DNA of 64,000 bases from Maribacter sedimenticola (GTDB lineage: Bacteria > Bacteroidota > Bacteroidia > Flavobacteriales > Flavobacteriaceae). Position 1 is the stretch's first letter, and every line of letters starts with the position of its first letter. Made by a program: the position numbers and the translations under genes. The notes beneath the pieces are model-generated. The model was not told the origin of the DNA, made no database searches, and saw nothing but the letters and a program-made list of their open reading frames with translations. The stretch covers positions 1 to 64,000 of the forward strand of contig NZ_FZNV01000009.1 in the NCBI RefSeq assembly GCF_900188415.1, read 5' to 3'. Positions 45,940 through 55,721 of this stretch are shown one piece after another.

Positions 45940-47076
45940 TTAAGGAGTTGGTTGTTGTATAATATCCATAATATACCCCCATATTTCGTTATCGAAACTA
46001 GAAGGTCCTAAAAGTTCTTCATCACTGGCACCTCCCATTCTAACGACTACCAAATCCATGCTGGGTACCATATATAATTTCTGGTCATTTTTTCCCAATG
46101 CGGCGTAAAGTTCTGCTGGGGCGTTAGGAATTAAATTCCCCGTAAACGTATCTTCTGAATTGGGCAGTTTAAAACTTTCCTTGCCATTAAGCCAATACAA
46201 ATATCCATACGCTAGATTAAGGTCCTGTGAGGTATTGGTCATTGCATTAAAATAGTCCATATCGTTCAAAATAGTGGTGCCGTCCCAATTACCTTCTTGC
46301 AAGTTTAATATTCCAAAGCGGGCCATGCTTCTTGCGGTACTAAAAAATACATTGTTATAACCGATCTTTATAAAGGTGCCTTGCATACCAATGGGTTCTT
46401 TTATTTTTTCAGAAAAGTACGTGTTAAAATCAGTATTAACGGCATTTGCAATTACATCGTCCAGTAAAGTATACGGAGCATTATGATAATACCAATTGGA
46501 ATTTGGTTCATTGAGATATTGTAGACATTCTGGATCTGTACAAAAATTATTGTCTACGGTATAGTCCAGACCAGTGGTCATGGTCAGCTGGTTTTTAATA
46601 CTGATATTTTGTTCCTGCTCTGGGGTAAGGCTAGTCCATCCTTCTCCCAAATAAATGGAAGAAGCATCGGTTATGTTTAAGTATTCTTCTTCTTGGGCTA
46701 TGCCCGTAAGCATTGCGGTTAAATTTTTGCCAGCAGAGTTCCAGGCATGGTTATCGTCCATAGTAAAATCGCCAAAATATTCCTCCAAGACAATACGACC
46801 ATTCTTTAGGATTATGAAAGCATCGGTATCATTTTCTTCCAAAAAGTTTAGTAATGAAGGTACATTCTCCTCGTTCCACCCTAATGCATTGAACGATACG
46901 GTTTCCCATTCATTAGTGCGACTAATTGGAGGGAAATATGCACTTGTTGGTACTGAATCGATAACAATAGGAGGGTCAATGGTTTTATCGGTTTCTGTAT
47001 TGGATTCCTTTGAGCAGGAAAAAAGGACTGATACTAAAGTAACTAGGTAGCAAAAGTGGGGAAATTTCATGATCAT
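45940..47076 (-). CDS. Serine hydrolase lipoprotein (class C beta-lactamase fold)
   Basis: 378 residues. Lipobox LFSC with Cys21, then a Ser/Thr-rich linker. SxxK is SAGK with Ser114 and Lys117, and the YxN motif is YHN at 197-199. A GKND near residue 335 stands for the H/KxG motif. Penicillin-binding or esterase-type hydrolase of the periplasm, like EstB or the DUF302-free CubicO group. Starts at 47076 (MIM) or 47070 (MKF); the second gives the better signal peptide. Confidence 0.9.
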   Translation of the reverse strand: MIMKFPHFCYLVTLVSVLFSCSKESNTETDKTIDPPIVIDSVPTSAYFPPISRTNEWETVSFNALGWNEENVPSLLNFLEENDTDAFIILKNGRIVLEEYFGDFTMDDNHAWNSAGKNLTAMLTGIAQEEEYLNITDASSIYLGEGWTSLTPEQEQNISIKNQLTMTTGLDYTVDNNFCTDPECLQYLNEPNSNWYYHNAPYTLLDDVIANAVNTDFNTYFSEKIKEPIGMQGTFIKIGYNNVFFSTARSMARFGILNLQEGNWDGTTILNDMDYFNAMTNTSQDLNLAYGYLYWLNGKESFKLPNSEDTFTGNLIPNAPAELYAALGKNDQKLYMVPSMDLVVVRMGGASDEELLGPSSFDNEIWGYIMDIIQQPTP

Positions 47077-47163
47077 TTTTAAGTTAGTACACTAATTATC
47101 AAGTAACCCGTTAAGATTACTGGTAAATTTGTCCATATCTAACGTTTTTAAAGACCCATATCG

Positions 47164-47171
47164 TATTTTTG
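47164..47171 (+). promoter_or_regulatory. Putative -7 element for rimO
   Basis: TATTTTTG matches TAnnTTTG, 16 bp before the ATG. No -33 box at standard spacing. Confidence 0.45.
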
Positions 47172-47187
47172 CACCCCAATTAAAATT

Positions 47188-48489
47188 ATGAGGACAAAAA
47201 CCCTTAAGAAGAACAAAATCAATGTGGTAACCTTAGGTTGCTCAAAAAATGTTTACGACTCTGAAGTGCTTATGGGCCAATTGAAGGCCAATAATAAACA
47301 AGTGGTTCATGAAGAGGAAGGAAATATAGTTGTAATCAACACTTGTGGTTTTATAGCCAATGCAAAAGAAGAGAGTGTTAATACAATTTTAGAGTATGTT
47401 CAAAAGAAAGAAGAAGGTGTAGTGGACAAGGTATTTGTTACCGGCTGTTTGAGCGAACGTTATAAACCGGACCTGCAAAAAGAGATACCCAATGTGGACG
47501 AGTATTTTGGTACGAGTGAGCTACCAGGGCTATTGAAGGCATTAGGGGCCGATTATAAACATGAACTTATAGGCGAGCGGTTGACAACCACCCCTAAAAA
47601 CTATGCCTATTTAAAAATTGCCGAAGGTTGTGATAGGCCTTGTTCATTTTGTGCAATACCGTTAATGCGGGGTAAGCATAAAAGTAAACCAATTGAGGAA
47701 TTGGTTACAGAAGCGGAAAAATTAGCTGCCAAAGGGGTAAAAGAATTGATTCTTATAGCTCAGGACCTTACATATTATGGCCTTGATCTTTACAAGAAGC
47801 GTAATTTGGCGACCTTGTTGGAAGCCTTGGTCAAGGTAGAGGGCATAGAATGGATAAGATTGCATTACGCATTTCCTTCAGGTTTTCCAATGGACGTTTT
47901 AGAGGTCATGAACCGTGAACCAAAAGTGTGTAATTATTTGGATATACCTTTGCAGCATATCTCTGACCGTATTCTTAAAAGTATGCGCCGTGGAACAACA
48001 CAAGAGAAGACTACACGGCTGTTACAGGACTTTAGGGCGGCAGTACCGGAAATGACCATTAGAACAACCTTGATTGTTGGTTACCCAGGAGAAACCGAGG
48101 AAGATTTTGAGATTTTAAAGGATTGGGTAAAGACTATGCGTTTTGAACGCTTAGGTTGCTTTACCTATAGTCATGAAGAAAATACACATGCATATACGTT
48201 AGTAGATGATGTGCCGGAAGAAGTTAAGCAAGACCGGGCCAATAGCATAATGGAAATACAGTCCCAAATTTCATGGGAGCTCAACCAGAAAAAAGTAGGG
48301 GAGACCTTTCGTTGCATCATTGATCGTAAAGAAGGTAATTACTTTATCGGTAGAACAGAATTTGATTCACCGGATGTGGACAATGAAGTGCTGATAGATG
48401 CTGCCAAGCATTATGTAAAACAAGGGGAATTTGTAAATGTAAAAATTACAGAAGCGGCAGATTTTGACCTGTACGGAGAACCGGTATAA
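47188..48489 (+). CDS. rimO: Ribosomal protein S12 methylthiotransferase RimO
   Basis: 433 residues. N-terminal UPF0004 domain with Cys18 (TLGCSKNVYDSE), Cys53 (NTCGF) and Cys87 (TGCLSERY) for the auxiliary 4Fe-4S cluster. Radical SAM CxxxCxxC is Cys148, Cys152, Cys155 (EGCDRPCSFC). C-terminal TRAM domain (EGNYFIGRTEFDSPDVD). VDEYFGTSE and RGKHKSKP mark RimO rather than MiaB. Adds a methylthio group to an Asp of S12. Ends at a strong terminator. Confidence 0.97.
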   Translation: MRTKTLKKNKINVVTLGCSKNVYDSEVLMGQLKANNKQVVHEEEGNIVVINTCGFIANAKEESVNTILEYVQKKEEGVVDKVFVTGCLSERYKPDLQKEIPNVDEYFGTSELPGLLKALGADYKHELIGERLTTTPKNYAYLKIAEGCDRPCSFCAIPLMRGKHKSKPIEELVTEAEKLAAKGVKELILIAQDLTYYGLDLYKKRNLATLLEALVKVEGIEWIRLHYAFPSGFPMDVLEVMNREPKVCNYLDIPLQHISDRILKSMRRGTTQEKTTRLLQDFRAAVPEMTIRTTLIVGYPGETEEDFEILKDWVKTMRFERLGCFTYSHEENTHAYTLVDDVPEEVKQDRANSIMEIQSQISWELNQKKVGETFRCIIDRKEGNYFIGRTEFDSPDVDNEVLIDAAKHYVKQGEFVNVKITEAADFDLYGEPV

Positions 48490-48514
48490 TAACCATAAAA
48501 TTCACGGATAATGT

Positions 48515-48554
48515 AAAACCCTAATGGTAGCTAAAACGGCCATTAGGGTTTTTT
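48515..48554. terminator. Bidirectional terminator after rimO
   Basis: AAAACCCTAATGG / CCATTAGGGTTTT, 13-bp stem, 12-nt loop, T-run on the plus strand and weaker T-run on the minus strand; the next gene converges here. Confidence 0.85.
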
Positions 48555-48566
48555 AATGATAATTTT

Positions 48567-49106
48567 TTAAAAAGAAATATTGACAAAAGGTATGATAGGA
48601 CTGGTGTAAACACTCTCATCGTCATCATACAGTACGTTGTATTTAGCGCCTATGGTAATTTTATTGTTGATATTAAACCCCGCACCTACAAATAGCGCAG
48701 ATTCCCAAAAGTCATCTTTTACCTCACCCGTAGGGGTTTCTCTAGTGTTGTTCACTTTTAATTGCGCAAATTCCAATAAAGTGGTGAACTTTCGGGTTGG
48801 TATGTATTCCGTAATTATATTGGCGCCAAATGTGGTTGTTTTTTGAACATCCTTTATAGATGTATAACTACCTTGAATACCGGCACCTAAATTAAACTTA
48901 TCGCTTATTGCGTAGCGTAAATTAGGTGATAGGGTAATATTGGTTCCTCCTAAAAAATTAAGGCCAAAACCACAGCCAAATTTTAGTTTAGGTTCAATAG
49001 TAGCGGCACTATCAATGACGCTAATATTCGTAGTTTGTGAAAAAGCTTGGTTACAAGTAATACATAAGACTGCAACCAACGTAATTCTTAGGATAGATTT
49101 TTTCAT
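48567..49106 (-). CDS. Outer-membrane beta-barrel-like protein
   Basis: 179 residues from ATG 49106 (a TTG six bases upstream is less likely). Signal peptide ends AFSQ. The rest is alternating strands (GFGLNFLGGTNITLSPNLRYAIS, LGAGIQGSYTSI, FGANIITEYIPTRKF, AGFNINNKITIGAKYNVLYDD) ending VNISF, as in an eight-stranded OmpX/OMP_b-brl barrel. Function unknown. Single gene, convergent with rimO. Confidence 0.82.
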   Translation of the reverse strand: MKKSILRITLVAVLCITCNQAFSQTTNISVIDSAATIEPKLKFGCGFGLNFLGGTNITLSPNLRYAISDKFNLGAGIQGSYTSIKDVQKTTTFGANIITEYIPTRKFTTLLEFAQLKVNNTRETPTGEVKDDFWESALFVGAGFNINNKITIGAKYNVLYDDDESVYTSPIIPFVNISF

Positions 49107-49289
49107 TTTCAAAATATGGTTATGTGTTATTTATTTATAGTGCGATAAATATATGATATTTTAAGCTTACCATAATCTAAATGCCATAACCTGCACCATC
49201 ATCATGGACGGGGCAATCAGTAGTTTTGAGCAATAATAGATAAATAATGCACTTGTAAGATGCACATTTAATCTAATGGGATAGTAAAT

Positions 49290-50516
49290 CTATATTTTTT
49301 TGCGCATCATTTGCACCGTAAAGAATCCTAAGGCCATAATAATGATAGTTATAATCGCCCAAAGCCAAACTTTATTTTTAAAAAGTGGTCCTGAGACAAT
49401 TTGCCCCTTTTTTGCAATTTGCTGTTCATTACCTAAGGTAAGTACTGAAATATTTTGGGAAATATTGTTTTTTATGTTCGTTATATCATAAATGGGATAG
49501 CGGTCTGGTGATTTTCCGTAAACTAGGTAATATGATGCTGGTTTTGTAAATCTGGCCGTAAGTGTATGAATATAACCTTTAGTTACGACCTCTTTAATTT
49601 CAAGGGGTTGGTTGTCATTGTTTGCAATGATCAGTCTAAATTTTTGGGTAAGGGTACTGGGAATATTAATGATATTAGCCTCCATGGAAGAAAGTGTTCT
49701 CTTGGCCAATGTCCTGTAATTATAATGAAAACCTTTATCCGTCTTGGTACTATCCACTAGGTATTGAATGGTAAGTGGTCTATAATAATCTACAGAATTG
49801 TCAATTGCCAGCTTTAAAAGGCTTACGGCATATTTATTCTTTAAATCAACATGTATTATAGTATTCTTATTTTCCTCTTGAATTTCTAACTTGTTTTCAG
49901 GGTAGGTGTGGTATTCCGGATCTTGTATGGCTCGTTTTAATATTGTGGCAGATTTTAATATGGGTTTTTCAGAGGTGTTTATAGTTATTCTATAGTAGGG
50001 AAATTTTGAATTTTTAAATTTTAGATTGGTATAGGAATAATCGGTTTGTTCGTTTACTATGGATAGAATTCTGTAATCTGTTAAAATGTTGAACCATTCC
50101 TGTTGGTCTTGACTGCCTTCTAAGCTGATCGTCCAGTTGAAATTTATATTGGCAAAATTCAGCTGTATCTCATTAATGGTTTCCAGTTCGTCCAGTTCAT
50201 AGGTATAATAATATCCTTTCCGGTCATGCACACTGTTCAGAAGGTTGAAGGGTATGGTTGTATTAGACCTAATTTCTTTGGAAAGACTTAAAAAATACGG
50301 AACTTCAATAGTGTCGTTCTGCGTGATTCCATAAATGCGTATATCTGAGAGGTCAGGCTTTACCATTTGAAAACATTCATTTGGAAGGATAATTTTATGC
50401 CATTGATCAGATACTCCGTTCAGTGCTACTTTTTTGGAATACGTATTCATTTGCGCAAGGCAAAATGAAGAGATAAGAAAAAAAAGGAAAACGTAAACAT
50501 TAGTTCTTGGTTTCAT
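49290..50516 (-). CDS. DUF3999 family protein
   Basis: 408 residues. Signal peptide ends CLAQ; a C-terminal membrane helix (about 383-402, LWAIITIIIMALGFFTVQMM) is followed by RKKI, so it is anchored with the bulk in the periplasm. The F5/8-type beta blocks (INEIQLNFANINFNWTISLEGSQD, FPYYRITI) are DUF3999. It overlaps the end of the DUF2339 gene by 17 bp, and the two families are a recurring pair, suggesting a joint envelope function that is unknown. Confidence 0.88.
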   Translation of the reverse strand: MKPRTNVYVFLFFLISSFCLAQMNTYSKKVALNGVSDQWHKIILPNECFQMVKPDLSDIRIYGITQNDTIEVPYFLSLSKEIRSNTTIPFNLLNSVHDRKGYYYTYELDELETINEIQLNFANINFNWTISLEGSQDQQEWFNILTDYRILSIVNEQTDYSYTNLKFKNSKFPYYRITINTSEKPILKSATILKRAIQDPEYHTYPENKLEIQEENKNTIIHVDLKNKYAVSLLKLAIDNSVDYYRPLTIQYLVDSTKTDKGFHYNYRTLAKRTLSSMEANIINIPSTLTQKFRLIIANNDNQPLEIKEVVTKGYIHTLTARFTKPASYYLVYGKSPDRYPIYDITNIKNNISQNISVLTLGNEQQIAKKGQIVSGPLFKNKVWLWAIITIIIMALGFFTVQMMRKKI

Positions 50517-52869
50517 CAGCTATGATATGTTTGTATTTATTATATAAAAATGAAATGATCAAAAGCAACACCCCTAAGGAAACAAAAACTATAGTTTTGG
50601 AAATGGTGTTCAATGATGAAATATCATAAAAGAATAACTTGATCAGCGTAAAGGAAAACAGGATAATGGCCCCAATACGAAGGTGTTTTTTCTTTTTCCA
50701 GATTCCCAGTGCAATGAGTAACAAAGCATATAGTCCCCATAAAATACTTAAACCTAATTTGTAGGATTGTTCAATATTGGATAAATCCAGCCAATTCAAT
50801 AATTCACTACTGGCAATCCAAATAATGGACAAGTGCATGATAAGTTCAAAAGGTATTTTAAAATTAATCTTTACATGCGATTGTTTGATCAAGGTGTAGA
50901 TAGTATAGCTTAAAAAAGCAAAGAATGCAATGGCAATATATCGTAAGTAAATGTTATAGGTTCCAATATAATACGTGGTTTCTATATCCCTGGAAATAAA
51001 ATTTTGTCTTAATTCACTTAACGTATAAAGGCCATTGGTCAAGAATGCGATTATAACGAACAATGCAAAACATAGACTTGCAATACCGAAAATTCTATTT
51101 TTAAACTTATAGGATGCCAATAAATTTAGAATACCAGCAAACATAACGGTATAAAGAAGCTTCCAAATACTACCTAAATCAGTTAGGTTATAATTATATT
51201 TTGGAAATTCCGAACCGTCCTCAGTACTCAATTTAAGACGGGAAGCTTCAAAGGCGTTGTCCCAGTAGTGTGCAATTTCTAGGTAAAAGGAAAAATAAAA
51301 AGTAGCAAGAAGCATTGCCGGTAAGGCAAATGTCATTACTTGCATGGCCATAGATTTTTTTTGGATCGTATATCTATGTAAGATAAAGTTCATGAAGCCC
51401 AATGCTAGAATACATAATATGGAGGTCAACATTTTACTGTTGAAGAACGGTGCTATATTGGTATCTCTGTTAGTAAAACTATAATTTAGGTAGGTTTCTG
51501 TCCAGTCCATTAATAGGCTAAACAGACATAATAATATTAGGATATAGGATAGGTGTTCATAAAAGGCTATTTTTTTTGTTCTTCCAATATAGAAAAGAAG
51601 GGCTGCTTCAGACGCCCAAAGTAGGGTAACCCAATTACCATCTAACTGTACCGGTATGGCAATGGTAATGAATGTCAACACAAAACCGGATGTTAAATAG
51701 AACAAGTTTTGGTCGGCTAATTTTCTTTTGTAAATGTATATAGTGACAATAAAATGAACAACAGCATTGGTCAATGTAAAAAGGCCTAAAAAGGATTCCC
51801 CGTTTTCATGTTCGTTTATTAGAGAGATACCAAGACCGTAAAATAAAAATGAGTTCAGGATGATCATAACTATATCCGATATCTTAAACTGTTCCGATTT
51901 TAATATTTTAAAAGCTAAAAAAGTAATATAGAAGATCAAGAAAAATATGGCTAAAAAAGCAATGGCCATGGTGAACTCTGTAGACTCTCTTGAAAACATA
52001 GACCAGCCGCTATATATAAGCCATGTAAAGGCAAAAGAAACATAATACAATGCCTTCCAATATTTTTGAATGGCTATGACCAAAACACCCGTATTGATTA
52101 TGGCCATATAAGTAAAGAGAACAGCTGCATTTCCAGAATTGTTGCTAAGAAGAAAAGGAACGGCATATGCACCTACTAAACCAATATGTGCTATTATCTG
52201 TTTGTTGTAATTCAAGGATGCCGCCACCCCAAACACCGTACATATCAACATTATTGCAAATGCTGTTATTTGATTGAATAATCCATAGAGATCATAGGCT
52301 GCAAAAGTAATAAAGTATACTATGGCCAATGCGCCACTTACTAAAACTGCACTGTAGTTCAAGTATTTAGCTTTTAATTTAAAACCAAAACCTAATAGCG
52401 CCAGGCCTAGCAAGTAACCCAAAATAATTCTGGTCAAAGGGCTAATAAGGTTATTTTCAATGGAATATTTAGCCCCTATGACCACCCCTATTATAGTAAT
52501 TAAAATTCCAATTTTATTGATTAGGTTTTCCCCAATGAACTTTTCAATATTAGATTTTGTCTTGCGGGGTTCAGTATTTTTTTTACGCTGTATTTGTTGC
52601 GAAGTTTGAATTGCCGCTACTTGTGGTACTGTTTTAGTCTTTTTTATTGGCGGAACCTGGTTAGGGGAAATTGTTTCTTCATTTAATTGTTCCTTTGGTA
52701 ATGGTATGTTGCTTACGGAAGGACTATTGTCTTTTTCAAATTGTTCCTTTTTAAGAATTTGGATATCCCGTCGTATTTCGTTGACCTGAATATTAAAGTC
52801 TTGCTGTTTCTTTAATAATAGTTCCAATTTTTGAAGTAACTCGTTAATTTGGTCTTGGTTGGCCTCCAT
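50500..52869 (-). CDS. DUF2339 multi-spanning membrane protein
   Basis: 789 residues. N-terminal coiled coil (about 3-47, INELLQKLELLLKKQQDFN), a Pro/Gln/Lys linker, then about 20-25 predicted membrane helices, starting with NIEKFIGENLINKIGILITIIGVVIGAKY, the family hallmark. Predicted polytopic inner-membrane protein; reaction unknown. It is immediately followed by DUF3999 with a 17-bp overlap, so translation is probably coupled. The coiled coil may recruit a cytosolic partner. Confidence 0.9.
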   Translation of the reverse strand: MEANQDQINELLQKLELLLKKQQDFNIQVNEIRRDIQILKKEQFEKDNSPSVSNIPLPKEQLNEETISPNQVPPIKKTKTVPQVAAIQTSQQIQRKKNTEPRKTKSNIEKFIGENLINKIGILITIIGVVIGAKYSIENNLISPLTRIILGYLLGLALLGFGFKLKAKYLNYSAVLVSGALAIVYFITFAAYDLYGLFNQITAFAIMLICTVFGVAASLNYNKQIIAHIGLVGAYAVPFLLSNNSGNAAVLFTYMAIINTGVLVIAIQKYWKALYYVSFAFTWLIYSGWSMFSRESTEFTMAIAFLAIFFLIFYITFLAFKILKSEQFKISDIVMIILNSFLFYGLGISLINEHENGESFLGLFTLTNAVVHFIVTIYIYKRKLADQNLFYLTSGFVLTFITIAIPVQLDGNWVTLLWASEAALLFYIGRTKKIAFYEHLSYILILLCLFSLLMDWTETYLNYSFTNRDTNIAPFFNSKMLTSILCILALGFMNFILHRYTIQKKSMAMQVMTFALPAMLLATFYFSFYLEIAHYWDNAFEASRLKLSTEDGSEFPKYNYNLTDLGSIWKLLYTVMFAGILNLLASYKFKNRIFGIASLCFALFVIIAFLTNGLYTLSELRQNFISRDIETTYYIGTYNIYLRYIAIAFFAFLSYTIYTLIKQSHVKINFKIPFELIMHLSIIWIASSELLNWLDLSNIEQSYKLGLSILWGLYALLLIALGIWKKKKHLRIGAIILFSFTLIKLFFYDISSLNTISKTIVFVSLGVLLLIISFLYNKYKHIIADETKN

Positions 52870-52960
52870 GCGGTTTGGTTTTAATGCCTCTAGGATTGGT
52901 TTCGTTAAAAATAACGTTTAAACCCGCAATTTGTTGGAAAGAGATAAGGGTAGGTCAAAA

Positions 52961-53000
52961 AATATCCATGAATTAAAAGGAATAATTCATGGATATTCTT
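52961..53000 (-). terminator. Terminator after the M14 peptidase gene
   Basis: 15-bp perfect stem AATATCCATGAATTA / TAATTCATGGATATT with a 7-nt loop. Followed on the minus strand by TTTTTTG. Confidence 0.82.
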
Positions 53001-53100
53001 TCGTTGATTTCTTATTTAGAACATGCTTACTATACAATTTAACCGTCGTATAAGCCCATAAAATAAAACAATTGTAGCTTTAATGACCCGGTTCTTGGAA

Positions 53101-55551
53101 TCAATGCACCATAAAGAGCGCATTGGCAAAAAATAGTTTGCCATTTTCCCAGAAACCTCTGAACAAAGGATTGTCTATCATATAGATAACCTGACCCTTG
53201 CCCATTCGTTGCGTGCCATAAACCAAAGTTTCCGCTATTTTCTTTTTAGCTTCGCTACCGGCAAAGCCAGATACGGGTTCGTTGGCACCTTCGCTTAGGT
53301 ATACGGCACTACCGTTTTCAAGGTAATTATAGGACCGGTCTCCCAATTTAAGGGTAAAATAAGTATCGCTATATCCATATGCCAGCGGATTTGTATTGTC
53401 TACTGTAGCTTTAAAGATGGCACCGGTAATAGCCGATTTGATCTGCTCACGTTCAGAGACTTCAAATGATTCTAGGTTAATGGTAGAATCTTTTTTTGTT
53501 TCTTTTTCCTTAATGGCATAATCCTTATCCGATGAAAGTCCATCAATTGCACCGGCCATGGCAATTAATTTTCCGCCTGCTTTAACCCAATCCTTGATCT
53601 TTTGTTTGATGTGTTTGTTCAAAAAAGAATTATAACCACGACCATCTGGTAGAATAAGAATATCATATTTAGAAAGGTCTACCTTATGAAAATAAGATTC
53701 ATCCAAAATGGAAACAGGATAGTTTAATTGCTGCTCAAAGAAATTCCAAATTTCACCAAACCTAAGGGTAGATGTAGGGTTACCGGATAGGACGGCAATG
53801 TTCAGGTTTTGAATTACATCAACATAGCTAGAGCCAAAATCTTTTCCGCTTTCTACGAAGCCGGTATTGGTAGCGGTTATTTTTTTCTTGTGGGTAACCG
53901 CTGCTTTCTTAAGAATTACGTTGAAATCCTTTACGTTTTTATTGTCACTTTTGGTAATGATGAGGGTTCCGCGTTCATAGGCGTTGCCATCTAAGGTAAA
54001 TGGTTTATGTGCAAAACGAACCCGTATTTTTTCGCGTAGAAGTTCTGCAAGGAATTTAGCATCTTTCATACTGTTCCAATCCGCTAAGTATGCATAACTA
54101 TTGGGTGCTATAGCGCTATAGTCGGTATTGTCTTGTACAACACCTACACCGTTGACCGTAGTTTCGCTGGCAATGGCATCAAGACCATAGGCGTATGGTA
54201 GGGACCATGCGGTAATGTCATAGGTGACAGAATCGCTTAATTTTGCAATGGGCTCAAACAAGACTTTGACCAAGGTACTTTTTGGTTGGTTAGATGGTAT
54301 GACCAAACTATTGCCGGAACTTTTAAAGGAACCTGTTTTGGCAGTTTTATAATTGTACCCTTTTACCGTGGTATTTACACCTGCATTATATTTTATTTCA
54401 TGCTTGTCCAATAAATTGGAAAGAGCCTCTATTTTATCTGGATTTCCGTTTAGGATATAACTTTTGTAGGTATAGCCTTTATCGGCATAGAAATTTTTAA
54501 ACTCATCGTTTAGCCTGGTAATATTTTTGGATGCCACTTCTACGGTTGAAAGTCCGGTAGTATGATGGTGCAAAATCCTATCCCTCAAAGTAAGCGTATC
54601 GCCAATAGCGGTTACAATGCCTAAACCTGCTTGGCCGCTACCACCTTGTTCATAGGTCATTCCTACGCCACCATTGTAGGTAGGGTAGGTATCGCCGTAG
54701 CTGGGGTAAAGAAGGTCAAATACCTCTTTGGTAAAATAAAACCATCCATTTTCATCAAAGTATTTGGCGTGGTTTTTACCTATTGTACGTTGAAACTCTC
54801 TTTGAAAATTGGTAACCACTTCGTGAAATGGTTCTGCAGCAGGGGCAAAGTAGTAGGGGTTGTCAACTCCTTGCTCGTGAAAGTCAACATGAACGTGAGG
54901 TAACCATTTATTAAACTGTACCAAACGTTGTTGGCTTTCTACCTGTGTTAACCAGGCCCAGTCCCTATTTAAATCGAACATGTAATGGTTGCTGCGGCCA
55001 CTCCACCATCCTTCATGGTGTTCCTTGCTATTGGGGTCTACTTGAAAGGGTGAATTTTTATATTGATTGTACCAATTTACATACCGGTCCCTTCCATCGG
55101 GATTAATGCATGGGTCTATTAAAACGACAATATCCTCCAGATAGTCACTCTTTACGGTCAATAGGTCGAATATGGTCTGCATTGACGCCTCTGTGCTAAC
55201 ACTTTCGTTGCCATGTACATTATAGCTCAGCCAAACGATAGCTTTGTTTGGGGCTCCTTCGCCTTTCATACCTTTTAAATGTTCCAATCTAATTTGCTCC
55301 AGATTGTCCATATTGGATTTACTCGAGATTGTTGCTAACAACAAAGACCTGCGTTCGTTGGTCTTGCCATATTCCATAAGGTTCATGCGCTGTGGTTCTG
55401 CCTGGGCCAAATACTCATAATAATCTACTACTTGATGATGTCTGGTAAATTGGGTTCCCAACTCGTAGCCTAAAAACTCTGAGGGAGATTTCAATTGGGC
55501 AATGGCAATACACGGTAATACTAAAAGAAGAAAATGTAATTTTGTTTTCAT
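53101..55551 (-). CDS. M14 family zinc carboxypeptidase, secreted
   Basis: 816 residues from ATG 55551, which begins a clean signal peptide (MKTKLHFLLLVLPCIAIAQ); an upstream start at 55578 would add a charged non-signal stretch. Peptidase M14 core: zinc ligands His113 and Glu116 (NVHGNES), His225 (HVDFHEQG); substrate-binding DPCINPDGRDRY; catalytic Glu301 (GMTYEQGGSG). A long C-terminal half (about 330-816) contains a class I glutamine amidotransferase-like region (LSKYDILILPDGRGY). Periplasmic or surface peptidase. Single gene. Confidence 0.92.
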   Translation of the reverse strand: MKTKLHFLLLVLPCIAIAQLKSPSEFLGYELGTQFTRHHQVVDYYEYLAQAEPQRMNLMEYGKTNERRSLLLATISSKSNMDNLEQIRLEHLKGMKGEGAPNKAIVWLSYNVHGNESVSTEASMQTIFDLLTVKSDYLEDIVVLIDPCINPDGRDRYVNWYNQYKNSPFQVDPNSKEHHEGWWSGRSNHYMFDLNRDWAWLTQVESQQRLVQFNKWLPHVHVDFHEQGVDNPYYFAPAAEPFHEVVTNFQREFQRTIGKNHAKYFDENGWFYFTKEVFDLLYPSYGDTYPTYNGGVGMTYEQGGSGQAGLGIVTAIGDTLTLRDRILHHHTTGLSTVEVASKNITRLNDEFKNFYADKGYTYKSYILNGNPDKIEALSNLLDKHEIKYNAGVNTTVKGYNYKTAKTGSFKSSGNSLVIPSNQPKSTLVKVLFEPIAKLSDSVTYDITAWSLPYAYGLDAIASETTVNGVGVVQDNTDYSAIAPNSYAYLADWNSMKDAKFLAELLREKIRVRFAHKPFTLDGNAYERGTLIITKSDNKNVKDFNVILKKAAVTHKKKITATNTGFVESGKDFGSSYVDVIQNLNIAVLSGNPTSTLRFGEIWNFFEQQLNYPVSILDESYFHKVDLSKYDILILPDGRGYNSFLNKHIKQKIKDWVKAGGKLIAMAGAIDGLSSDKDYAIKEKETKKDSTINLESFEVSEREQIKSAITGAIFKATVDNTNPLAYGYSDTYFTLKLGDRSYNYLENGSAVYLSEGANEPVSGFAGSEAKKKIAETLVYGTQRMGKGQVIYMIDNPLFRGFWENGKLFFANALFMVH

Positions 55552-55721
55552 ATGGTCGGTTCTAATCGATACGGCCAAATCTATTAAATTAAATGCTAAA
55601 CCACCATTTAATGAAGTGTATTTTAGCGAGTAAATAGGTAGTTGGTACTTGAGCTAATTAACGTATTTTTAGGAACAATAAGCCTAAAGGGTTTTATATT
55701 TACCTCGTTTTTAATTATTGT

